64,000 bases of DNA from Podospora pseudocomata (lineage: Eukaryota; Ascomycota; Sordariomycetes; Sordariales; Podosporaceae): positions 248,001 to 312,000 of the forward strand of contig NW_026946363.1 in assembly GCF_035222375.1 (NCBI RefSeq). The letters run 5' to 3'. The first letter of the stretch is position 1, and each line of letters begins with the position of its first letter. Shown here in pieces: positions 12,147-23,496 of the stretch. Position numbers and translations under genes: made by a program. A model generated the notes under the pieces. The model had not been told where the DNA came from and did no database searches. It was given only the letters and a program-made list of their open reading frames with translations.

Positions 12147-13178
12147 ATGGACGCACCAGACCCCCCTATCCTCCGAGCCGTCACCAGCTCAACCAGACTT
12201 CTCTATCAGCTACTCAAAGCGATCAATTTCACCAATAAAGTCCACGTCGAGATCACCGAGAAAGGAATCCGCTTCTCGACCGACCACGCCAGAGTGATGC
12301 AAGGCGTCACCCATTGGGACAAATCTCTCTTTACCTCGTATACCACAAATATTCCCGCCCCCGAAGAATCCAACGGCAACCCCGACGACGAAGACGATGC
12401 CCCTCCCCCCTCGGTCATATTTCAACTATCTCTACCCGCCCTCTTGGAAACCCTTCAGATCTTTGGCGCCGCCGACGCAGCCGCCCGCCAGGCCAGATCA
12501 GACATTGACCCCTACCGCAGCACCAACCTCCGCAACTACCGCTCCGACGCCTTCTCCAACCAGATCCTCGGCATGAGCAACGGCACTTGTTCGCTATCCT
12601 ACAATGCCGAAGGTGACCCCTTCAGCATCATCCTCGAAGAAGGTAGCGTGAAGACGACCTGCAACCTCACAACCTATGTTCCTGAAATCCCAGAGGACAT
12701 CCCCTTTGACATTGAAGATTTGGGATTCAAGATCATCACCCAGGCCAAGTGGCTGCTGGATGCCCTGGCTGAACTTGCGCCCGCTTCGCCAGAAAAATTG
12801 ATAATTACCGCTAGCAAAGCAGCGCCTTATCTCAAGCTTACAAGTGTAGGGGGTGCTTTGGGGAGTGGTGGGATCGATTTTTCGCAGGGAAAAGACTTGC
12901 TCGAGACTTTTTCCGTGAGGAAGAAGAAGTGGAGCCAGGCTTTCAAGTTTGATATGCTCAAGGCGGCGAACGAGGCGATGAGGATTGCGACAAAGGTTAG
13001 TTTGAGAGGGGATGGGCAGGGGGTGTTGAGCATGCAGTTTTTGGTCGAGGTGGGGGGGGAGGGGGGAGGGGTGTGTTTTTTGGACTTTAGGTTTGTGCCT
13101 TATGCTGATAGGGAGGAGGACGACGACGACGAGACGGAGTGTGAGGAGGGGGAATATGGGATGGAGGTTGATGGGTAG
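12147..13178 (+). CDS. rad1: Rad1-type subunit of the 9-1-1 checkpoint clamp
   Basis: A single exon encodes 343 aa. The protein belongs to the Rad1/Rec1/Rad17 family, the PCNA-like subunit of the Rad9-Rad1-Hus1 ring that loads at damaged DNA and activates the checkpoint kinase. Visible family features are the N-terminal clamp fold (RAVTSSTRLLYQLLKAINF, VHVEITEKGIRFSTDHARV) and a second clamp half (LEEGSVKTTCNL through FKFDMLKAANEAMRIATKV). The C-terminal LDFRFVPY is followed by a very acidic tail rich in Asp and Glu. An acidic insertion near residues 75-90 is also present. The start lies under 100 bp after the ost5 stop on the same strand, so the two genes have little separate promoter space. 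Confidence 0.93.
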   Translation: MDAPDPPILRAVTSSTRLLYQLLKAINFTNKVHVEITEKGIRFSTDHARVMQGVTHWDKSLFTSYTTNIPAPEESNGNPDDEDDAPPPSVIFQLSLPALLETLQIFGAADAAARQARSDIDPYRSTNLRNYRSDAFSNQILGMSNGTCSLSYNAEGDPFSIILEEGSVKTTCNLTTYVPEIPEDIPFDIEDLGFKIITQAKWLLDALAELAPASPEKLIITASKAAPYLKLTSVGGALGSGGIDFSQGKDLLETFSVRKKKWSQAFKFDMLKAANEAMRIATKVSLRGDGQGVLSMQFLVEVGGEGGGVCFLDFRFVPYADREEDDDDETECEEGEYGMEVDG

Positions 13179-13395
13179 TTTGGCGGTGATGTGGTATGGA
13201 CGGCTTTGGGCTGTGGCGGCCAATAAGATGGGGGTTTTTGGTAGACAAGGCTGAAGAAGTAATAAAGCTTGGTTGAACCCCACGTCTCAGTCTGCGTTTT
13301 GTGGGAGAAGGCATCAAGAAACCTTCTGGTGATTTCTTCCGCAACCCCTTGGGCTTCTATTTGACATTTGAACAGCCTTTAGTTACCAAACAGCA

Positions 13396-13772
13396 ATGGA
13401 GATAACTTTGGGTTGTCAGGATGTCGCCAACTCTGGAATCGAATGCTTCAAGTGGACGGACAACCAGATCATCACCTATGTCATGGCGCACGCCAGAGAC
13501 GGCTTTGGTAGTTTGATTATCCTTTCCACAACATGGGTTACTGACAGCTTCATTTCACAGGCATGAATTTAACAATCGACTCGGACGAAGCCGGGCCACA
13601 TGTAACTGCCGTCGTTGATTACGATGGTCCCAACGGGCTGGTGACGATTGATGGGGAATTCGTAGCGACTGGGTACCAGAAGAGCACGAGCGGGATGCGG
13701 CTGCATTTGAGTGAGAAGGTGTACACTATGGGAGAGTTTCCGAGGGTGAGGTGGATTCATAAGATTACGTGA
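13396..13772 (+). CDS. Small orphan protein, 107 aa
   Basis: Two exons (13396-13507 and 13561-13772) are joined by a 53-bp intron with donor GTAGTT, a TACTGAC branch and acceptor CACAG. The splice gives a continuous frame (DGFGMNLTIDSDE). The protein lacks a signal peptide and TM segment. It looks beta-rich, with short alternating strands (GPHVTAVVDYDGPNGLVTIDGEFVA split by turns) and a C-terminal RVRWIHKIT. I do not recognise the family. The clean intron and codon use argue that it is real. It follows rad1 on the same strand. Confidence 0.65.
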
Positions 13773-14570
13773 GGGTTGGCTTGGGGAGTTGAAGAAGGTC
13801 GGTCATGCCAAATAGCAGTTTTCTTTTTCTTTGCTTTTCAGTCACGACGTATTCATTGAAGGGCTTTACCATGTCAGCATTAGGAGGCCGAGTCGCGCGG
13901 GGTCGTCTGCGAGGCTTCTTTCATCATCCGGCGGTAACTGTAGTGGTCGTATACTACTTATCCTATCAGAATAATATTCCTTTGTATTTCCGGCAGTATT
14001 TCCAAACTCTTCAGCCGGCAGGAAACGTGAGGCTGTGGCACAAGGTCAAGCGAAGCGTCTGATGTGAGATGTCTAGCGCACTCAAGCTCCCGAAATCACA
14101 CGGTTTTTTAGCTTGGCTCTTCCAAGCAAGAGGTCAAGGTAGCGGGCATGATTACCAGTCAGCTTACTTGAAGCTTCAAACCACCCCAGAATACCAGGGT
14201 AGAGATGACGGAGATGTGGCGATGGCGGCGTGGAGATAGACAGTGAGCTTGTAAGATGAATTGATCCGGGTTGATTGGTCTACTACAACTTATTCAGCAG
14301 GCTGCATATCTGGTCTGGCTTATGCAATTCACTTAGATGTGTTGATACACACTGAGCCTTGGAAATGAGCATAGGTAGGTGTCGTTCAGGGTGGCAGGCA
14401 GCTTCGTGAGGCCACGGCCTAGATCATGCTGCTGATATTCAAGACCAAAGAGTTATAAGAAGGCACATCGTGCTCATTGGGTTCGATATGAAATCACTAC
14501 TACTCACAGCTCTCATCAACTCATCAGAATCACATTTTCCCGCCCTCCACGCCCAACCAATTCTGCAATC
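13773..14570. other. Non-coding spacer
   Basis: About 800 bp of mixed composition with no coding frame of merit. It probably holds the 3' UTR of the orphan gene and the promoter of the gene starting at 14571. Confidence 0.5.
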
Positions 14571-15446
14571 ATGTCATACGTTGAAGCCGCCTCAGGTCAG
14601 TACATCTGCTGCACTCCCCAGCTCTGACCTCCCTTCACACTGGGCTTCCAAACTAACCCAGCCACACAAGGCGGAGTTGAACTCTTCAACAAAGTCGTCG
14701 ACGCCGTCAAGGGTGCCGTCGGTGCCGTCGAAGAAATCCAAGGCTCCGCCATCAGGATCAAGCGCGCGGCAGCCGCCGAGGCTCTCAGCGACCAAAACGA
14801 GTTCGCCGTCCGCGAGACCATCATCGCCAAGGCCATCGATGCCGTCCACGAGGTAGCTCCCGGCTGCAACATCCTCATCGTCGCAGACTACGGCCGCGAC
14901 AAGAAGCACTTCAAAGGCGAGTGGAAGACGCAGCCCAACATCGAGCTAGAGCTTCCCAACGGCCAGTCTGCCTTGTATCGTCTTTACATGTTCAACTCTG
15001 GCAAGTACGACCGCCCGATGGGCCCGATCTGGGAGGCGAACTATATTCAGTACCGGGGTGCCCATGGTGGGGATGTCAAGAGGGAGACGCCGGTTGGTTG
15101 CATGTACTTGACGTTTCCGGATGGCGATGGTTTGGATCCGAGTGCTGAGGATATTGAGGAGGAGGCTGATGATGGTGAGCCGATCCCGCCTGAGGGGGAT
15201 GGGCAGGAGACGGAGCAGCCTGCTGCTGAAGAAGAACCGGCCCAGGAAGAGCAGCCTGCAGAGGAAGCTGAGCAGCCTGCGGAGGAAGCTGAGCAGCCTG
15301 CGGAGGAAGCTGAGCAGCCTGCGGAGGAAGCTGAGCAGCCTGCGGAGGAAGCTGAGCAGCCTGCGGAGGAAGCTGAGCAGCCGGCCGAAGAGGAGCAGCC
15401 GGCAGAAGAGCAGCAGCCTACCGAGGAGGGTGCTGAGGAACAGTGA
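14571..15446 (+). CDS. Conserved fungal protein with C-terminal acidic 7-residue repeats
   Basis: Two exons (14571-14595 and 14671-15446) encode about 266 aa. The 75-bp intron has donor GTCAGT and branch AACTAACC. The first coding exon holds only MSYVEAAS plus one base. Residues 10-60 form an Ala-rich amphipathic helix region ([18 protein letters not shown]). The middle is a compact domain with aromatic motifs ([45 protein letters not shown]). From about residue 175 the protein is strongly acidic and ends in repeated EEAEQPA units. I do not recognise a characterised family. There is no signal peptide or TM segment. The repeats are encoded by a 21-bp tandem array. Confidence 0.8.
15261..15386 (+). 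repeat. Six tandem 21-bp units inside the coding region
   Basis: GAGGAAGCTGAGCAGCCTGC plus one base repeats six times in frame, the last unit diverging. It encodes EEAEQPA. Flanking shorter units (GAGCAGCCGGC type) extend the pattern to about 15420. The near identity of the copies suggests recent unit duplication, so length may vary between strains. Confidence 0.95.
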
Positions 15447-16273
15447 GAGGTCGCTGTCGCTGAATACTAGCTGGTGGAACCCATGACTAGTACTGGAATT
15501 AGCTTATGCTCTATGAATAAACTTCTGGTTTTGCCTGTTTGTCAACCTCGACGTCTACGATGTCTGGTTCAAAAGGCCGTCGCCTACCCTAACCCTTGAA
15601 GGTGAAACGAACCTGAAGTGGCCCAAGCTCTAGACGCCAAACTGAACATCTTCACAACCCTCAAACCACCACTACAAGCTTGATATTAAAAAGCTGTTTG
15701 CATATTCAGGGTTGCCAAGGGTCTATCTATATCTCATTGTATCATGTAGTCATAAGCACCATGAACTTGGTCTTGAACAAGCTGAACTCCAAACCTCCTG
15801 CTTGCCCCGCTCTGACCTAGCTCCAAACCAGCATGAGTGTGATCAAACAGATGTGACGGCCGCGACCTGGAGATCGACTCGCCGCCTGTCTGTCCGCCTT
15901 TCTGCCTGTTGTGAAAGTAAAAGCTATAAAAGGTCATCGACTATCTGTCTTTATCAGCAGCCTCGCTCCTAGGTCGAGTCGTGCAGCACAAGAAGCTTGA
16001 TCAAACACCAAGACGTCAGGTACCCCGCGATTGCGCCCCTGCCCCCTGTTCGAGCTCCCCCCTTTTGTACTACCTGCAGCATCATCCCTACCCCGCAGTT
16101 CCCAAACGCGGACAACCACCACCACGACGAGTAACTACAACCCTTCAAACCACCAACCCTTCCAATCCCAACGTCCCAATCCTCCTTTCTGTACTCCAAT
16201 ATCCTCTCTCTTCACCTTATCCCAAGCGTCACCGAAACCTCTCCGCCAGCATCTCAACCCCAGCCTTTCCAAA
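15447..16273. other. Spacer and leader of the mutarotase gene
   Basis: No independent gene is supported. An in-frame ATG at 16031 would add 81 residues to the mutarotase, but that segment is Ser/Thr/Pro-rich, low in complexity and absent from typical family members. I treat it as 5' leader. Confidence 0.5.
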
Positions 16274-17298
16274 ATGGTCGAACGCCCCAACAAACCCTCC
16301 TCCCTCGTCGCAACCCCCGGCCTCCCCCCCCAACCAACAGTCAACTTCTCCGACGACAACTCCCTCGTCACCGCCACCCTCCCCACCGGCGAGTCCATCA
16401 CCGTCCTCCTCTACGGCGCCACCGTCATCTCCTGGAAGGACTCCTCCTCGACAGAAAAGCTCTGGCTCTCCTCAGCCGCCAAGCTTGACGGCACCAAGCC
16501 CGTCCGAGGCGGCATCCCCCTCGTCTTCCCCGTCTTCGGGCCCCCTCCCGCCGATCACGCTCAGACCTCCTCCCTCCCGCAGCACGGCTTCGCCCGGACG
16601 TCCAGGTGGGAATTCCTCGGCAAATCCACCAGCGAGAGCTCGGGCGATCAGCAAACGGGGGACCTGTCCGTCAAGCTTGATTTCGGCCTCTCCAGCGCGG
16701 CGGACGGGCTGGATCCACAGGGCAAGGCGGCCTGGCCGTTCAAGTTCAACCTGATCTACAGCGTGACGCTGAACAGGAGGGATCTGACGACGAGCTTGGT
16801 GGTGACGAATGATGATGAGAGGGCGTTTGATTGCCAGGTTTTGATGCATACTTATCTCAAGGTTAAGGTACGCTTCTTTATTCTTCCCGTCTGAAGCAAG
16901 AGAGAAACGCTGACAATAATGAAAAACAGGACATCACAAACGTTACCATTTCCGGCCTCGACAGCTCATCCTATGTCGACAAGGTTGACGCTGCCTCGAC
17001 AAAGACACAGTCGGGGGAGATTAGGATTGAGGGCGAGACGGACAGGGTGTACACCGCCGATGGGCCGGTGACTGTGTCCGAGGGCGGCAAGACTCTCTTT
17101 ACCGTCACGAGGGACAACCTCTCCAACGTGGTTGTGTGGAACCCCTGGGTCGAAAAGGCCAAGGGCATGGGTGATTTCGAGCCAAAGGATGGGTACAAGG
17201 AGATGCTCTGTGTTGAGCCAGGGTCGGTAGGCGGCTGGCAGACGCTGGAGAAGGGGGATGCGTTTGAGGGAGCGCAGACGATCGCTTTGGGGGCTTGA
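16274..17298 (+). CDS. Glucose-6-phosphate 1-epimerase (hexose-6-phosphate mutarotase)
   Basis: Two exons (16274-16867 and 16930-17298) encode 320 aa, the usual length for yeast YMR099C-type enzymes. The 62-bp intron has donor GTACGC and acceptor ACAG and splits LKVK|DITN in phase 0. The enzyme interconverts alpha and beta anomers of glucose-6-phosphate in the cytosol. Galactose-mutarotase-like fold features are VRGGIPLVFPVFGPP (substrate-phosphate region), PQHGFARTSRWEF with the catalytic His, the conserved NRRDLTTSLVVTN strand pair, and near the end VVWNPW, GYKEMLCVEPG with the catalytic Glu. The start MVERPNKPSSL matches fungal orthologues. No targeting sequence is evident. Confidence 0.95.
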
Positions 17299-17567
17299 CT
17301 GAGGGCTGTTCTCTGAGAGTAGGGAACGATGATATGACCGGATGTGATGATGAATTCAGCCATGTGATTTTCTTTTTGGGAAGACGATGTGATGTTTGAT
17401 TTCGGTGTGATTTGGTGTTATTTCTAGACAAGTATAAAACACATTCTAGCAAACTGATCATTGTTCAAGAGACATGGTGCAAGCCATTGCAAGATAGGTA
17501 AAACATAAAATCAAATTCTATCAAGCAGAAGACATGAAACGATATCCAAAAGACGTCTATAAACTGA

Positions 17568-19743
17568 TCATTGAAATCCCCGCGAAGCCCCCCCCAGGTA
17601 ACTAGCCAAGCGGACATCGTTTGCGTGCCGCTGCAGCGCCTCCCGCATCTTCTGGCCATACGCCTGCTCCTGAGCCTGCAGCTGCAGCTCCTCTGGGGTC
17701 GCAGACTGCTCTTCCCCCTTTTCAAAATCACTAGGCCCAAACCCAGGCTGGCTGGAAAAACCCAGCAGCCCCAGCTTCTCCCCCGTCCAGAAAACCAAGT
17801 CATTGTTATTGACCTGGGCTTCGCCACCACTGAACAAAGCCGCGGCCCTTGTTGCAAGCAGCTTCCGCGCCAGGTCGCCCGAGCCAGGCATCGAGGCAAA
17901 AATTGACGGTCCCTCCGTTCTCTCGCTGTGTCCGATTCTGTGCCGGCGCACCTCGGTGAAGCCGTCGCGTTCGAACCACTTGACGTACCCCATGCCATCT
18001 GCCACGGCGAGGCAAGAGCCGTGGTTGACGACGGACATTAGTTTGGAGCGGGCACATGTCTGCCGGTTTCTGGCCGGCTCTCCCACAGGTGGTAGGCCGT
18101 AAAGCTCCAGAGATCCCTTTGACTTGTACTCGCCGCATGCGATGAGGGTTCTTCCCGGGGCAGATTTGGACTTTTCCACTTGCTCCAACGAGAGGCGTGC
18201 CTGGCGGCGGGCTTGAGAGTCTTCGTAGGAAAAGGGGTAGGGTAGCGATGTCATGCTGCAGAGATTGGCGCCCGAGTAGACTGTTCCTTTGATGCGGGAA
18301 AATTGGCGGCGGTCGTAGTGCAGGATGCTCTTGAAGCGACCGGCGACGTAGATGTCGTCGGATAGGCTGCTGGGCTGGCCTTCTACTGGGAGGTGAAGGA
18401 TACTCACAGGCCCTGGCTGTGCAAGGGGGACGTAAGGGGGTAGAGGCGAGTCGTCAAATAGCTGTCGGTATGGATCTTGGCTGATGTCTTCGAGTTGTAC
18501 TTTCGTCCCGTCAAAGGCATCTATCGTGTCAACAATATCGGCTCGAGGGGGGCTTCTAGATCGGTAGTCATGAAGGTGAAGGCCGAGGCTTGTGCCGACA
18601 GTGAGAGGAACGGCCGAGTTGGCGGCTGATAAAGTCGCGATAGACCACGGGAATGTCTCACGGTGTATGACTGACAGTGTGGGTAAGTCGACCTCGATAA
18701 GGTCTGATACAGGTAGTTGTTAGCCAGTTTCAACCGAAGAAAGTTGGTGACTACTTACTTTGCTGTACCGCAAAAAATGCCCTGTGTCTCTGGCTATCCA
18801 CGCTCACACACTCAGTGACGCCAGAATCTATCTGATTAGATCTGGTCTTGGGACCGGCAAACAAGATGCCCGGTCGGCTACGAGCAACAATGGCACCTCT
18901 TTTCGTGGCAGAACCGCCACTGACATGCCAGAGGCAGACACTCCCATCATCTAGGGGAGAGACTGCCAGTACCTTTCCGTCCAGACGTTCTTCGCCGTCG
19001 GGATAGTACAAAGCTACCCCCCTGGTCTCCACAAAATCGGCTGCTGACCTGGACTTGGTTCCAGTGCCATGAGCGTATGGCGTCTGAAACCACGATACGA
19101 CTATCGGGCCTTGCCGGCGTATGTATTCATCATACCAAGAGACCTGCTCATCAGGGAAGATTGGGTCCCAATTGGCCGTGATGCGAACTCGTTCTCTCTC
19201 TAGACGTTGCGAACTGCTGAGGCGGTCCCCGTCTACTTCTGAGCCAGAGATGCACTTTATCCAAGAGTCTTCATTTGCCTCTCCAGCTTCCTCTGACGGA
19301 GCCCTCACACCGTTGGCGGCTTGGAGGAGGGCAAAGTTGAGATTTTGCAGCCGAAGACGACTACGTAGCGAAGAGAGATAGGACGAGTCTCGCAAACATC
19401 TTGCGCGCCAGACGACATCATCACGAGCAATTTTGCTGAACTCGCGGGAGACGCGTTGGACGGGGACAAGTTCTGGTGGCTCAAGAACTGCAATTTGTTA
19501 GCTTCAGGTCAGGAGAGAGGGAGTGAGGTCTTGAAAGAGAAAATGCGGTAGAACCACGTCAATTCTTCAACCCTCGTGGCAACTTTGGCCTGGCCTGCAT
19601 AGCCGGATCTGGAGAGCTGGCCGGGTTGTCCACGGCATTGGCGGGGAGGGTGGTGGTGAGCAGCTTGGTAGAAAGTGGACCCTGGACTTACATGACAGTA
19701 CGTGGAGCAAAAGCTCCTTAGGCAAACTCCCCAAACTTGCCAT
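17568..19743 (-). CDS. F-box protein, about 638 aa
   Basis: Three exons on the minus strand (19743-19692, 19487-18759, 18703-17568). Intron 1 (204 bp) has donor GTAAGT, branch GCTAAC and acceptor TGCAG. Intron 2 (55 bp) has donor GTAAGT and acceptor ATCAG. Joining exons 1 and 2 creates an unbroken F-box at residues 6-50: LPKELLLHVLSFLEPPELV, then VSREF and VVWRARC. F-box proteins recruit substrates to SCF ubiquitin ligases through Skp1. The remainder has strand-like segments (VLAVSPLDDGSVCLWHVSG, LIACGEYKSKGSLELYGL) suggestive of a degenerate WD-type propeller. The C-terminal 80 residues are Gln/Glu-rich and helical. The substrate is unknown. The ATG at 19743 is chosen because it opens the F-box exon. 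Confidence 0.88.
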
Positions 19744-22700
19744 GACTTCGGGGCTTTCAAATATAGAATGCCTTGGACAAACAACTCCCCTCCAAAAGAA
19801 TGAAAACTAGACTAGCATCTAGGAGAATGGGCACTTGTGGAGGGGCATGGATGAGGCGGGAAAGAAACAGCTCATTGCACAAGGGAAGAGAGGCATCCTC
19901 AAGTGCTTGTGCAACGGGTTCACAGAGACAGGAGAGAGGTCTTTAGGGCGTAGGACTTTGTTCCAAAGAATCGAAGCTTCAGGAACAAGCCCTCCTGCCC
20001 CAACCTAATGCGAACCAGTCTCCCCCACCTGGGCTCGGGAAGTGCCAGGCCCAGACCCCACAACCCCGCTCGGCGTGATACACCTTCCCACACCACCCAA
20101 TAGATAAACCCTATGCCGATCACCCTGCTCGTCCGATAAGGCACCTGTCACACAATGAGGCTGCCGCAGCACACTATGCCCGATTCGGCCAATAATCCAA
20201 TCCAGTAGATTTTCTTATGACGAAGTCTCTTTCAACGTCGTTCGGTTTTCTCACATCAGACGGCCTCGGTAGAATTTGGTGTGACATCTACTGCCGCGAG
20301 AACAGCACATGTTACCGCACGGGTGTGTCATGAAGCGTGGGATTAGTTGCGCGGTCCTGCACCGCTGCGTTCCACAATCGAGCTATTGGCAGCGGACCCC
20401 CAAATGAAACGATTCCGGCTGGCCTTCAAGGTTCCTACGGCAAGGTGCGCCTGTGATGTGGGGTCTGATGTTGGTGAACTGTGATGAGCTTGGTGATGCG
20501 GATATGTGCGGGAGAGTGCGAGGGAGAGTGTGCAGGAGAGCCAGTTGCTGCCTTGGCCCTCGGCAGGCCGCTCGTGTTACTGATGGCCTTCGTGCAGGCA
20601 TCACATGCTACACCCAAAGGCCGATATATAGGTATGTTTGAGAGGTACTGCCGCAATACTATATGTATGAAGTCGTTGGATGGCCCTTGTGATCCACTGC
20701 CATGCTGATGCCGCACAGCACCGGCTCTTGGGCAACGGCCAAGCAGCCAAGTAAACAAACCCCTTTTAATACCGATGCAATGGGTATGGATCTTTTATCA
20801 TCCCCTCACTCCAAGTGTGTGTGCTGGTCTTTGCCTTGAATGCAAATCCTTGTCTTTGACTCATTTCCTGCTTTTTGCTTTTATTTTCTTGCCTTTCTTG
20901 CCCGCCCGTCTTTGATAGCATCGTGTAGGTACCTAGACACTATATTTTATACCCACGCTTTGATCACAGACACTGTGAGCTTAGAGAATGTCTACCACAA
21001 GTTCAGATCATAAGGATATAGTGCCTAGATAAAGTCGGATAATATTATGCATAGGCTCAAGATCTGAGCTTATACATACCACTCCCCGAACATCAAATAG
21101 AGACTATATTCTCTATTTGATCTTATATTATAGCTACTATAAGCTTAGATGTCATCTTTAATAAGTTTAGAATGTAGGGGTATGTCTATCACAGGCTTGA
21201 AGGTTACTGTGTATAAGTGTAAAAATCTAAGCTTACAGATACTGTTACTGAGCACAAAATAGACACAACATGTCATATCCAAGCTCAGATAGTGTCCTTG
21301 ATGAGCTTAAATTGTAAGTGTAAGGTGTCTGTTACAAGCTTGGGTAATCTTATGCATAAGCTTAGACAGTGAGGGTGCAAATCTTCCTTATACTTTAGCT
21401 GTGCAGAGGAAGATGAGAGATATCTATTTACATGTGTGCTCAAGGGATCTGCTCTCTGGGCCTTATACTGTATAGCCAGACAATGACTTCTACCAATTCA
21501 AAATACAAACGTACTACGTCTTCTTCACCATCATCCACTACCCGGGGTTCCTCTGCTTGCAGTTGAGTTGGCAAAAGACATTGTTGCCACGAGTTCTATT
21601 TGTGGGTGGGCTCCTCGGTGGTTATGTTTGCGATGATTCTATGGAAGTTATGCTCCGGTGGGTGAAAATCCGGAATCTGGCGAAGGTACCTTGAATCCTG
21701 TTCAGTTTGCTAGTGCATAGCTCTCTGGCTGTTCTCAAGGATAGTGAGCACACTTGGTGGGCTTTGCTGGTTGTCCTTGATTGCAGCGTGGTGGAGTCCC
21801 GGCGTCAGCGGCACCCAGATTCGGACTTCCCCCTGTAAGAGACTTGAGGAGAGTTGATTTTCGTGTATCTCTCATGGCAGGGGCCACAGGGCTGCTCTTT
21901 GTCTTCTCTCTGTAGGAAGCTTGATTGAGGACATTGAATTTTTCGGAATGGGACGGGGTGTCTTTGGCTTAGGTAGGTAGCCTGGTGAGCCTTAAAATTT
22001 CTCTGGGACGAGATGGTTCCCATTTGGGAGGGAAAAAGAAGAGGTGTATGATAGCTTGTTGACTCTGGAAAGTGGTGGGAGCTTGTGCCAGTACTGTGAT
22101 GATAGGTAGCTGATGAGGTCAGGAATTTATTCTGCTCCTGCTTGGCAATTTTGAGAAACTATCAGATCAATGTGGGTATTTTCTCACTTTCAAGTGAAGA
22201 ATTTATATATCTGTGAATGTATGTGTCAAAGCCGGACAGTCATGGTGGAGTTGCCAGCGATGCCTTCCATGATGCAAACCTTGATATTTGCTTCACAAGT
22301 GGAGTTAACGTCCATTGTAGAATCGAAGCCAAAAGCAGTAAATGGAAGTATCCCGGGCAGTGTGTGCAAGAAGTATTACAGTTTTGACGCAAACGAATCT
22401 CAGGGTAGCCAGGCCGTGCATCTGACGATACGGAGATGATACTCTGCGCAAGGAAAGAGATGTGCACGGACCAGATTCAGGGGCTTGTTGACTTGGCTGT
22501 TAGGAGAGTGGTGCAGAAAGCGGTCCGTTGCCTGGATGTCTGTGTTACCTGCGGTATTAAAGCTCATGATCTCCTCTGTGTATGTGATCTCAACTTGACA
22601 TTGGAAGGCCCTAGGCGGAAGAGCCTGGCTCATTGCCAGTGTGGGGGTACCGACGCCGAAATGGGATGGTCGAGCAAGAAAATATGCTCCCCAGGGGAGA

Positions 22701-23496
22701 CACCTCGAGAATGAGGGGTAGTACCGACTGAGTTGCTCCGGGGGTGCTTCGAGGGGCACAGTTTGCTCTTTGGAAGTTCGCGATATCCTGTCCTCTCCCC
22801 CCATTCCATACCAAACTCTGCTATCCTCTCCTCTCCTCTCTTCTTCTCTTCCTCTCACGCAACCATTCCTCAAACTTCAAACAGCTGATATCGAACAGAA
22901 ACGACTGACCCAGCACCCTTTGATCCAAGTGGTCGATATTCTTTGTGCGCTTCCTCTCATCAACAACGTCGTTTGTGCCTGCGGTTGGCGCTCCTCCAGA
23001 GCACGGGCACAAAAAGCAGCTGTGAGGATCCAGGTATGTTGCTCCTTCGGGCCCATCTCCTCACCAAGGCCATCAAAATGCGAACTTGGGTATCAGAATA
23101 TTGGCCGCAATTGCTACTTTTTGGAAAGATGTGTGTTGCGGCTTGTACTGCGGCTCATAACGCGGCTTGGGCGGCTCCTGATGCCCTACTGCACCTTCTC
23201 AGTTATCCTTCACTCAACCTTCCCACTTTGCCTCGACCAATGACGGTTGCCGATTTCGTCAACAGCGCAATTGCTAACTCAGACTGCGTCGCAGCTTCCA
23301 CCAGATCTGTACCCTCACGACTTCCTCTTCTGTGGTTCAACATTTCCGCTGCAGCATCATCTCTGGCAACCTTCCAATTGTGAGCAGCTGAGGTACGTTC
23401 ATTTCTTTTGCTCTGGTCGCCCTCGTATCAGTCTGAAAGCATCTCCATTTTCAAGAATGAGAACTGACTGGGCTTCGACCTCAGAAACCACCAAGC
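19744..23496. other. AT-rich spacer with degenerate repeats and a possible spliced leader
   Basis: About 3.7 kb with no supported protein. The region 20960-21375 is AT-rich with related, mutated units and is listed separately. From about 22750 the sequence becomes C/T-rich and probably forms the promoter and long leader of the gene at 23497. AG|GTATGT near 23032 and GAG|GTACGT near 23391 look like donors of 5' UTR introns, though exact introns could not be fixed. Confidence 0.5.
20970..21375. repeat. Degenerate AT-rich repeat units containing AAGCTTAGA
   Basis: Several segments of roughly 70-120 bp share the order AAGCTYAGAT, GTGTC or GTCTA, ATRAGYTTA, TGTA, ACARGCTTG and ATGCATARGCT. The clearest pair begins near 21142 and 21283. 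Most differences between them are C/T or G/A transitions, and the stretch is much more AT-rich than its surroundings. This is what repeat-induced point mutation leaves in Sordariomycetes, but simple decay could look similar. No element ends or coding remnants were recognised. Confidence 0.5.

Noticed and set aside
16031-16273. 81-residue N-terminal extension of the mutarotase from an upstream in-frame ATG
   Set aside because: Low-complexity Ser/Thr/Pro sequence in a C/T-rich leader. The family start is MVERPNKP at 16274.
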